Part shown: piece by piece, positions 7,308-13,025 of the stretch
Position numbering within the stretch: position 1 is the first letter of the stretch
Layout of the letters: every line of letters starts with the position of its first letter
Source of the DNA: Candidatus Poseidoniales archaeon
GTDB lineage: Archaea > Thermoplasmatota > Poseidoniia > Poseidoniales > Thalassarchaeaceae
Direction of reading: 5' to 3'
NCBI GenBank assembly: GCA_028821815.1
Contig: JAPKEY010000022.1
Coordinates: forward strand, 1-13,025
DNA length: 13,025 nucleotides
Notes under the pieces: generated by a model
What the model was told of the DNA's origin: nothing
Seen by the model: the letters and a program-made list of their open reading frames with translations, nothing else
The model's database searches: none
Translations under genes and position numbers: made by a program

Positions 7308-7579
7308 TCCTCTTCACCTCCGTGAAGTTCCCACATGAGGTTGATTTTGCGTTCGTCTCGAACCAGATACGATGCACCAGCCATGGCCATAGTGAGAAGA
7401 GCGCCGAGAACGACCAGAGTGAAGGCCCAATCATCGAGAACTGCTGTTGCGAATTCCAGTGTGGTCATGCTATCAGAACCGGTGACTGGAGTCCAGTTTG
7501 CAGGATCCATCATGACTGAGAGCAACACGCCAAGCAAACCGATAATGCCGAGGCGAGCGAAGGTGCTGATGAGTCTCAT
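7304..7579 (-). CDS. nuoJ2: Complex I membrane subunit NuoJ, C-terminal half (split gene)
   Basis: Corresponds to the last two membrane helices of NuoJ (ND6 family). 91 residues with a hydrophobic segment at about 8-24, a polar linker, and a second hydrophobic segment (DDWAFTLVVLGALLTMAMAGASYLV) matching the terminal NuoJ helix, then a charged C-terminus. The ATG (7577-7579) overlaps the nuoJ1 stop by four bases (ATGA), and a GGAGG site lies 7 bases upstream of it, so it is translated as its own polypeptide, probably by coupling to nuoJ1. Split nuoJ genes are known in several archaeal complex I operons, so I read this as the native arrangement, not a frameshift. Confidence 0.88.
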   Translation of the reverse strand: MRLISTFARLGIIGLLGVLLSVMMDPANWTPVTGSDSMTTLEFATAVLDDWAFTLVVLGALLTMAMAGASYLVRDERKINLMWELHGGEEE

Positions 7580-7884
7580 TCAAAATCCTCCTCCATGATT
7601 TGGCGGCGGGATAACATCACACCAAAGGCGAAGACCAGCATGACGCTGCCCAGGTAAACCAGAATCTGAATCGCGGCTAACATCTCAGCATTGGCCATCA
7701 AGAATACGCCTGCTACCGCAAAGAAGCACATGATCAGGGCCAGCATAGAATGGGCGACACGATTAGAGTAAACCGTCCCCAATGCACCACCGATGGCAAT
7801 GACTGACAAAATTCCAAAGGATATGCCTTCAACAGAACCGAAAATATCCCCAATGGGATCCATGATTAGCCCGGGTAATTCCAT
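7576..7884 (-). CDS. nuoJ1: Complex I membrane subunit NuoJ, N-terminal half (split gene)
   Basis: Corresponds to the first three membrane helices of NuoJ (ND6 family), next to the quinone site and NuoK. 102 residues. The segment AAIQILVYLGSVMLVFAFGV matches the most conserved NuoJ helix, which in known structures contains the pi-bulge that changes during turnover; SNRVAHSMLALI fits the helix 1-2 junction. The start is ATG at 7882-7884, 7 bases after GGAGG. A TTG two codons upstream overlaps the nuoI stop and is too close to the Shine-Dalgarno. It ends in an acidic EEDFE tail and overlaps nuoJ2 by four bases. Confidence 0.92.
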   Translation of the reverse strand: MELPGLIMDPIGDIFGSVEGISFGILSVIAIGGALGTVYSNRVAHSMLALIMCFFAVAGVFLMANAEMLAAIQILVYLGSVMLVFAFGVMLSRRQIMEEDFE

Positions 7885-7886
7885 GT

Positions 7887-8867
7887 TCAAGCCTCCGATT
7901 TAGCTGCCCTTGCAGCGGCTTTCTCGGCCTTCTTTCGAGCCTGATCTGCTCGCTTTGCCAATTCGATGTCAACCGCTTCTGCATGTTGTACGGGAAGGAC
8001 TCGGGTACGATCTGCATCGAACCAGAGGTCCTCTCGTGTAAAGCCGGACATTCCATCGTATTCATTGGTCATGAAGAATGAATTGAATGGACAGGATTCC
8101 ATGCACAATCCGCAGAACATGCAACGTCCAATATCGATGCGTCCTGAGACAATATCGACCTCTGCACCAACTAATTCGCCGGCGGCAACATCCTCAACTG
8201 AACCTGATGTATTCCATCGAACACTGATGGTGTCCCCTGCTAGATTGATGACTTCGCCAAATTCATACTCCTCAGGTGGAGCTTCATGAGACGTTGAAAG
8301 TTGAAAATTTTCTGCGGCGTCCTCACTACCTTCAATGCGGCGCGCGGCCATTCCACCAACTTCAAGATCGACACCAAATCCGTGATCTTCATCACCTTCT
8401 TCAGTCATATCCAGCACGTTTACACGCGTTTCAGTTTCCATGTGCAAGCAATCATTTGGACAAATTCGAACACAAGCCTTGCAGGCAGTGCACGTTTCCC
8501 ATATGACACCAATTCGTCCATTGTAATTACCTGGAACAAACAACCAAGGTTCCATTTCCTCAAGACGTTCGTACGGATACATTACAGTAACCGGACGCTC
8601 AAAGTATGGGAACAATTCAGTCGTCTCGCGATCGGGTGCATAGGTCTGGCCGATGACCGGGTGCGCCTGTGCAGTATACATCTCGCGTTCCTTATCTGAC
8701 AGGAGATTTGCTTCCTGTCCATGGTAAGGTCCGCTCGTACCGTGAGATTGTAAAAACTTGGAACGACCAATGATGGGGAATGTTCGCAGTGCCGCCTTGA
8801 GTGTAATCCACATTGGACGAACGACGAGGTTGCGGAAATTTGGGGTTGCGTGCTTGTGATAGGCCAT
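7887..8867 (-). CDS. nuoI: Complex I iron-sulfur subunit NuoI with large insertion between clusters
   Basis: Ferredoxin-like subunit of the peripheral arm holding the [4Fe-4S] clusters N6a and N6b that pass electrons to N2 in NuoB. 326 residues, compared with about 180 in E. coli. The N-terminal part (to about residue 120) includes the region expected to lie along the membrane and is longer than usual. First motif: C126, C129, C132 and C136-Pro. Second motif: C249, C252, C255 and C259-Pro. All eight ligands are present. The motifs are separated by 113 residues (C136 to C249), compared with 29 in E. coli; the extra part is acidic and then beta-rich. An Ala/Lys-rich charged tail ends the protein. 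Start ATG 8865-8867 is favoured by a GGGAGTGAT site at good spacing; ATG at 8871-8873 or GTG at 8874-8876 are alternatives overlapping the nuoH stop. Confidence 0.93.
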   Translation of the reverse strand: MAYHKHATPNFRNLVVRPMWITLKAALRTFPIIGRSKFLQSHGTSGPYHGQEANLLSDKEREMYTAQAHPVIGQTYAPDRETTELFPYFERPVTVMYPYERLEEMEPWLFVPGNYNGRIGVIWETCTACKACVRICPNDCLHMETETRVNVLDMTEEGDEDHGFGVDLEVGGMAARRIEGSEDAAENFQLSTSHEAPPEEYEFGEVINLAGDTISVRWNTSGSVEDVAAGELVGAEVDIVSGRIDIGRCMFCGLCMESCPFNSFFMTNEYDGMSGFTREDLWFDADRTRVLPVQHAEAVDIELAKRADQARKKAEKAAARAAKSEA

Positions 8868-8872
8868 ATTCA

Positions 8873-10321
8873 TCACTCCCTGTTTTGGCCTGGACGGGCC
8901 GCGTCAACTGTCTGTACACTGAATGGGCGTGTTTGGGCTTCAAGCGCTTCAGGATTTTCATCTATCGATAGCAAGATGAACAATGCGAGGCTAATCGATG
9001 TGATTAGGATTGGAATCAGAAGCGGCCACTCACCGTTGATGCCATCGTATACCCACAGGCGCAGAGCGGTTGCTATAGCAAGATTAACCAAACTCAATGG
9101 TAGAAGCCATCGCCAGCCAAATTCGAGAATTTGGTCTGTACGGACACGAGGCAGTGCTGCACGGAACCACACGAAGAAGACAAACATGAACCAAGCCTTG
9201 AGGAAGACCCAGGTGATATGTGGGACATAGTGGATGAATGGGATTGTATCTTCGAACGGTGCCTCCCAGCCTCCAAGGAAGAAGTGTGCAAACAGCAAGC
9301 ATGCTGCATATGTGCGCAAATATTCTGATGCGAACATCAGGCCCCAGCGCATACCACCGTATTCTGTCCACCAGCCTTCGACCAATTCAGCCTCTGCCTC
9401 GGGCATATCGAATGGGATTCGTTCGACCTCAGCAACCATGACAACGAGGAACAAGACACCACCCAATGGCAAGAGGAATATGTTCCAGACCCCACTGTCT
9501 GCTTGGAATTCAATGACTTCTATTAGATTGAATGAACCTGAAAGTACAACTACACTGAGGACTGTTACAAGAAGCGGGATTTCATAGGCAGTGAGTTGAG
9601 CAGCTGAACGAATTCCACCAAGAAGTGTGTACTTATTGTTGGATGCCCAGCCTGCAAAGAATACCCCGAGGGGTGCAACGCTGAATACGGCCATCAAAAA
9701 GAGAATGGACATCTCAGAATTGTTCGAATAGAAATTTGGGCTCAATGGAATGAATGTGAAGCACATCACAGTGGTTGCAATAATCAGGAATGGTGCGATC
9801 TCAAACACAAATCGATCGGCTTTCTCAGGGACCATGTGTTCCTTGGTCAGAAACTTCATGCCATCAGCCAAATTCTGGAAGAAACCTGGAAGTAGCCACC
9901 ATACACCATGATATGAGCGGTTGTTGACACGCCTTACAGCCTCAAGTTCGTGATCGTTGCCTGCAAATTCATTGAGCAACTTGTTGACCATCCCGACTGG
10001 AACACCGGTTCCAAATGGCAATTGATTCCACCATTCCCCCGCAGTCACACCATTTTCACCGACCCACAAACTTCGTAGAGAGGTTCGGGCGCCACGGCGA
10101 TCCATGAATCGCCCCAACAATTTACGCTCCATCCAAAGTAAGACTAGGAGTGTGGTCATAATTCCACCAAATACCATAACGCACATGATGAATTCTGTCA
10201 GGAAATTGGATACACTGTCTGTGTATTCCCAATGGCGTGACATTCCAATCGTGTTCTCTGAAATGAAATCCGTTGCAGCACCGACCCAGTCGCGAATGGT
10301 GAGAACGTCTTCAGTTGCCAT
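8873..10321 (-). CDS. nuoH: Complex I membrane subunit NuoH with enlarged first cytoplasmic loop
   Basis: Membrane subunit of complex I (ND1/NuoH family) that forms the quinone chamber with NuoB and NuoD and links electron transfer to pumping. 482 residues, compared with about 325 in E. coli. The first conserved helix ends in WMERKLLGRFMDRRG (63-77); the next conserved block is QNLADGMKFLTKE (149-161), and the quinone-loop signature PFDMPEAEAELVEGWW then TEYGGMRW lies in the second half. Between residues 77 and 149 are about 60 extra residues, and the usual GPNRVGP motif is missing. About 40 extra residues also precede the first membrane helix. ATG at 10319-10321 has an AGGTGAT site at suitable spacing; the GTG at 10328-10330 overlaps both that site and the nuoD stop. 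Confidence 0.94.
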   Translation of the reverse strand: MATEDVLTIRDWVGAATDFISENTIGMSRHWEYTDSVSNFLTEFIMCVMVFGGIMTTLLVLLWMERKLLGRFMDRRGARTSLRSLWVGENGVTAGEWWNQLPFGTGVPVGMVNKLLNEFAGNDHELEAVRRVNNRSYHGVWWLLPGFFQNLADGMKFLTKEHMVPEKADRFVFEIAPFLIIATTVMCFTFIPLSPNFYSNNSEMSILFLMAVFSVAPLGVFFAGWASNNKYTLLGGIRSAAQLTAYEIPLLVTVLSVVVLSGSFNLIEVIEFQADSGVWNIFLLPLGGVLFLVVMVAEVERIPFDMPEAEAELVEGWWTEYGGMRWGLMFASEYLRTYAACLLFAHFFLGGWEAPFEDTIPFIHYVPHITWVFLKAWFMFVFFVWFRAALPRVRTDQILEFGWRWLLPLSLVNLAIATALRLWVYDGINGEWPLLIPILITSISLALFILLSIDENPEALEAQTRPFSVQTVDAARPGQNRE

Positions 10322-10326
10322 GAATA

Positions 10327-11463
10327 TCACCTATCCGTTTCTCCAATGCAAGGGTCAAATGAACCCATAATCGCAGGAATGTCAGCAATTTTGTAACCAA
10401 TCATGCACTTACTAGCATAGGGGATTGTGATGAACATCGGGCTTCGAATAGATACTCTGTATGGATGCTTTCCACGCTCATCCCCCCCACCGACGAGATA
10501 GAACATCGATTCACCTCGGCTGTCCTCAAAGTGGTGGTATCCAGTTTGTCCTTCAGCTGCTCGTGCAGGCGCTTTGGCAATGATTGCGGGATCTCCAGAT
10601 TGATAGTGTGTATCGGCGCCACCAGGCATCTTGTCAAGACCTTCGAGAACCATCAAGGCACTCTGCCTCATTTCTTCTACACGCACACGATAGCGGTCAT
10701 AACAATCGCTCCCTTTGATGGAAGGGCGTTCAACTGACGGTTCCCAATCCAATTCGTCATAAATCGAGTAGGGATGTGCCCAACGCACATCGTAATTGTG
10801 ACCTGCAGCACGAACGTTTGGGCCACTGACACCGTGGTTGATCATTTCCTCTGCCTTCGCATAACCCACACCCTGGGTGCGAATGAGGAAAATCGTGCTT
10901 TCATCAAGAAGAGCTTCGTATTCTTGGATTCGATCGAGGAAGAGCTTGAGTTTAGCTCGGCAGCGCAGTGCGAAGCCAATTGGTAAATCTCGCTTGACAC
11001 CTCCCACACGTGGGAAATTGTAGTGCATTCGGGAACCACCGAGTTCCTGTAGTAAATCCATCATCATTTCACGTTCGCGCAAACACCAGACCATGCCTGT
11101 CAAGTTCCCAACATCAGGGCAATATGCGCCCAACCACATCAGGTGGCTGGCAATACGTTGCAATTCAACAGCAACCATGCGGATGTATTCTGCACGTTCT
11201 GGAACTTCGACCTCAAGAAGGTCCTCTGCAGCGTAGATGTATGCATGTGACCAAGTGTTGGCGCTGGCGTAGCAAAGACGATCACAATAGGTTGTGATTT
11301 GTGTGAAATCACGCGCTTCACAAATCTTCTCTACACCACGATGGATGTATCCAAGATCAGGCTCGGTATCGACAACTGTCTCACCATCAACCTTGACTTT
11401 GAGGGTCCACAATCCATGTGTCATGGGGTGTTGAGGCCCCATTGAAATCCACATTTCTGCCAT
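10327..11463 (-). CDS. nuoD: Complex I quinone-site subunit NuoD (49 kDa type)
   Basis: Peripheral-arm subunit homologous to the large subunit of [NiFe] hydrogenases; it forms the quinone-binding pocket with NuoB and NuoH. 378 residues, near the usual length for stand-alone NuoD. The N-terminal signature ISMGPQHPMTHG holds H16, and Y65 lies 49 residues later; these correspond to the His/Tyr pair at the quinone head group (H38 and Y87 in Thermus Nqo4), with identical spacing. Further landmarks are LGYIHRGVEK (37-46) and the C-terminal GSFDPCIGETDR. No [NiFe] Cys ligand motifs remain, which separates it from membrane hydrogenase subunits. Its ATG overlaps the nuoC stop by one base (TAATG), with a GGGAGGGTGA site upstream. 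NuoC and NuoD are separate, not fused as in E. coli. Confidence 0.97.
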   Translation of the reverse strand: MAEMWISMGPQHPMTHGLWTLKVKVDGETVVDTEPDLGYIHRGVEKICEARDFTQITTYCDRLCYASANTWSHAYIYAAEDLLEVEVPERAEYIRMVAVELQRIASHLMWLGAYCPDVGNLTGMVWCLREREMMMDLLQELGGSRMHYNFPRVGGVKRDLPIGFALRCRAKLKLFLDRIQEYEALLDESTIFLIRTQGVGYAKAEEMINHGVSGPNVRAAGHNYDVRWAHPYSIYDELDWEPSVERPSIKGSDCYDRYRVRVEEMRQSALMVLEGLDKMPGGADTHYQSGDPAIIAKAPARAAEGQTGYHHFEDSRGESMFYLVGGGDERGKHPYRVSIRSPMFITIPYASKCMIGYKIADIPAIMGSFDPCIGETDR

Positions 11464-12122
11464 TACTTCACCCTCCCAGAATCTTCGGGCTTTCTTCCAA
11501 AGCCCTGTGGATCATCATACATCTCATTGAAGTCGTGGTATCGCAACTTGTGTTGCTTCTGTAGTGGATGATATCCAGTGGGGGAATCATGTGGTAGAAG
11601 GACGCGGCGCATTCCAACGTGGCCATCAAAATCGATACCGACCAAATCCCATGTTTCTTTTTCGTTCCAATCAGCGCCAACCCAAATATCCGCCACGCTT
11701 GGGACGCTGGGCTCGCGAGTGTCTGGAATGGTCATCGATATCTCAAATTCCAATGGAGTTGAATTACCCGAAAGGCCACCAATGTCCACCTTTATCTCAT
11801 GAACTCGCTTGTTAACGACCGCAGGGTTTGTGACACCTGTTCGCAAAAGGTGGGCGACTACTTGCCATGACGCATCAGCATTCTCTGGCCAGTGAATGCC
11901 AGTAATCATTGAACAGTAATCGACCTGTTTGGTCTTCTTGAGCCAAAGTGCGAGTGCGCGCCATTCGCTTGCAACAACTTCGATGTAAACGTAGGCATTC
12001 TTGCGACGGCCGCCGGTGTGATACCGAACTTCTGCATTAACGGCGTCTCCAAAATCAGCTACGTCTACCACGATCTCTTCTGCCGCGGAAAGAACCTGTT
12101 TTGCACTGACTTCCTTGGCCAT
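11463..12122 (-). CDS. nuoC: Complex I peripheral subunit NuoC (30 kDa type)
   Basis: Peripheral-arm structural subunit of complex I that packs against NuoD. 219 residues, a typical length for stand-alone NuoC. The conserved C-terminal signature is at residues 154-178: EKETWDLVGIDFDGH followed by MRRVLLPHD, then a YHPLQKQHK segment close to the usual GHPLRKD. The N-terminal half is the less conserved alpha/beta domain (DYCSMITGIHW at 68-78). No cofactor ligands are expected or seen. The ATG (12120-12122) follows a GAGGGG site that overlaps the end of nuoB. The family match is clear in the signature and weak elsewhere, as is normal for NuoC. Confidence 0.93.
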   Translation of the reverse strand: MAKEVSAKQVLSAAEEIVVDVADFGDAVNAEVRYHTGGRRKNAYVYIEVVASEWRALALWLKKTKQVDYCSMITGIHWPENADASWQVVAHLLRTGVTNPAVVNKRVHEIKVDIGGLSGNSTPLEFEISMTIPDTREPSVPSVADIWVGADWNEKETWDLVGIDFDGHVGMRRVLLPHDSPTGYHPLQKQHKLRYHDFNEMYDDPQGFGRKPEDSGRVK

Positions 12123-12131
12123 AATATCCCC

Positions 12132-12728
12132 TCATTCATCAGCGACGATGATGGGTGCGCCGCGGGCTTCAGTCTCCCCACTCGGCACAGCGCCGATGCG
12201 GATAATTTTCTCACGCAATTTCCCAAAGCCATCAATGAGGGCCTCGGGTCGTGGTGGACAACCTGGAATGTAAACATCGACTGGGATGATTGTGTCGACT
12301 CCTTCGAGGATATTGTAAGACTGATAGTAAGGGCCACCCGAAATCGCGCATTCACCCATAGCGATACACCACTTGGGTTCAGGCATCTGTTCCCACAATC
12401 GCACGATAGGGTCTGCGAATTTCTTTGAAATTGGGCCGTTTACCAACAATACATCACATTGACGTGGACTGCTTCTGAACACTACACCAAAACTCTCTGC
12501 ATCGAATCTGGGTGCTCCAGCTGCTGCCATCTCAAGTGCACAACACTTGATTCCCAAATGCAGAGGGAACAATGATTTTCGTTGTGCCCAGTTCAAAAAT
12601 CGTCCACCGAGAACGCCGATAAAATCCTTCATCCGGGAGGCTTCGAGAGCTTTGTCGTTGAGGTCACCAATCATATCGAGGAGGCCTCGACTACTGAACG
12701 TAGTGTAATTTTGTCCATCGTCCATCAT
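12132..12728 (-). CDS. nuoB: Complex I iron-sulfur subunit NuoB (N2 cluster, PSST type)
   Basis: Carries the terminal [4Fe-4S] cluster N2, which reduces quinone at the interface with NuoD and NuoH. 198 residues. All four N2 ligands are present: the adjacent pair C62-C63 in GIKCCALEM, C127 in MGECAISGGPYY, and C157 in IPGCPPRPEALIDG. The core from about residue 40 to 180 follows the family closely; the first 35 residues and the last 15 are less conserved. The start is either of two adjacent ATGs (12726-12728 or 12723-12725), 5 or 8 bases after a GAGG site embedded in the nuoA stop region. The upstream reading frame that overlaps nuoA is rejected because it has no family resemblance. Confidence 0.97.
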   Translation of the reverse strand: MMDDGQNYTTFSSRGLLDMIGDLNDKALEASRMKDFIGVLGGRFLNWAQRKSLFPLHLGIKCCALEMAAAGAPRFDAESFGVVFRSSPRQCDVLLVNGPISKKFADPIVRLWEQMPEPKWCIAMGECAISGGPYYQSYNILEGVDTIIPVDVYIPGCPPRPEALIDGFGKLREKIIRIGAVPSGETEARGAPIIVADE

Positions 12729-12735
12729 AATCACC

Positions 12736-13025
12736 TCAAATGTAGATTCGTCCTCGCTTTCGGAATACATACCAAACGCCTAGACCCATTATTCCCAAGA
12801 ATACCAAGAGTGTGGTCAAGGAACCAGTTGCAGCCTCTATACTACCATCTGCCCCTGCTGTTGCGGTATGATCGGCACTCATGGCCACGATTCCACCGAA
12901 TGCGAGGAACATGAATGCGATGTCGAATACGAGGAAGATGATGGCGTACCAGTAGTACTGGAAGTGAAAATCAATCATCGCGTCGCCAACCGGATCTGCG
13001 CCGCACTCGTAAGTACTCAAACGGC
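12736..13025 (-). CDS. nuoA: Complex I membrane subunit NuoA, partial (N-terminus outside window)
   Basis: Small membrane subunit of complex I (ND3/NuoA family); its loop after the first helix lies near the quinone tunnel. About 95 C-terminal residues are visible. The first complete codons read RLSTYECGADPVGDA, the conserved loop with the redox-accessible Cys, so the TTG at 13018-13020 is an internal Leu, not a start. The second helix follows (YYWYAIIFLVFDIAFMFLAF), then a Ser/Ala/Thr-rich loop and a third helix ending in a basic RKRGRIYI tail. The usual FD(V/I)E motif in helix 2 reads FDIA here. The operon promoter and the first helix must lie beyond the window. Confidence 0.93.
   Translation of the reverse strand, partial: RLSTYECGADPVGDAMIDFHFQYYWYAIIFLVFDIAFMFLAFGGIVAMSADHTATAGADGSIEAATGSLTTLLVFLGIMGLGVWYVFRKRGRIYI

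Noticed and set aside
7304..7884. nuoJ broken by a frameshift
   Set aside because: Both halves have intact starts, a separate GGAGG site and an ATGA overlap, and split nuoJ is known in archaea. A random frameshift would not produce these signals.
10322..10330. GTG start for nuoH three codons upstream
   Set aside because: It overlaps the nuoD stop and the ribosome binding site itself. The ATG at 10319-10321 has correct spacing. The same reasoning was used for the GTG upstream of nuoL (6998-7000).
10327..11463. NuoD as the large subunit of a membrane-bound [NiFe] hydrogenase
   Set aside because: It lacks the paired CxxC ligand motifs for nickel and has the His/Tyr quinone pair at the exact complex I spacing. 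The accompanying NuoA, J, K and N genes also point to complex I.
12729..12770. N-terminal extension of NuoB overlapping nuoA
   Set aside because: The extra residues are out-of-frame nuoA sequence. The two ATGs at 12723-12728 follow a GAGG site at suitable distance.
13018..13020. TTG as the nuoA start codon
   Set aside because: The codon is Leu inside the conserved loop just before STYECG. NuoA needs a first membrane helix upstream, so the gene is cut by the window edge.

Overview
The window is archaeal. The last two genes read on the minus strand are archaeal translation initiation factor 1A (aIF1A) and a RIO1-type kinase, a pairing typical of euryarchaea. The gene order, the split nuoJ, strong GGAGGTGA-type ribosome binding sites and acidic protein extensions fit a marine Thermoplasmatota lineage such as Marine Group II (Poseidoniales). 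That placement is an inference from style and gene content, not from a marker search.

All genes lie on the minus strand, so transcription runs from position 13025 towards 1. From 13025 down to 1317 is one densely packed operon for a membrane-bound respiratory complex I: nuoA (5' end outside the window), nuoB, nuoC, nuoD, nuoH, nuoI, nuoJ1, nuoJ2, nuoK, nuoL, nuoM and nuoN. Neighbouring genes overlap by 1 or 4 bases or are separated by at most 13 bases, and each visible start has a Shine-Dalgarno sequence. nuoE, nuoF and nuoG (the NADH-oxidising module) are absent. This is the 11-subunit core, with subunit J encoded as two genes. NuoB, C, D and I form the arm carrying clusters N2, N6a and N6b. 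NuoA, H, J, K, L, M and N form the membrane arm, with the expected proton-channel Glu, Lys and His residues in place. The electron donor cannot be read from the window.

After a 76-base spacer comes aIF1A, which has no Shine-Dalgarno but has a TATA-like box at the right distance for a leaderless transcript. It is followed by RIO1, which runs off the window at position 1. There are no rRNA or tRNA genes, mobile elements or CRISPR arrays that I can see, and no gene-free stretch above about 80 bases.

This is mostly a conserved housekeeping region. What stands out is extra sequence within conserved proteins: about 84 residues between the two ferredoxin motifs of NuoI, about 60 residues in the first cytoplasmic loop of NuoH where GPNR is normally found, a His/Asp-rich loop in NuoL, a basic loop in NuoN, and an acidic tail on aIF1A ending in a DIDDI-like motif. 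RIO1 also appears to begin at an AUC codon.
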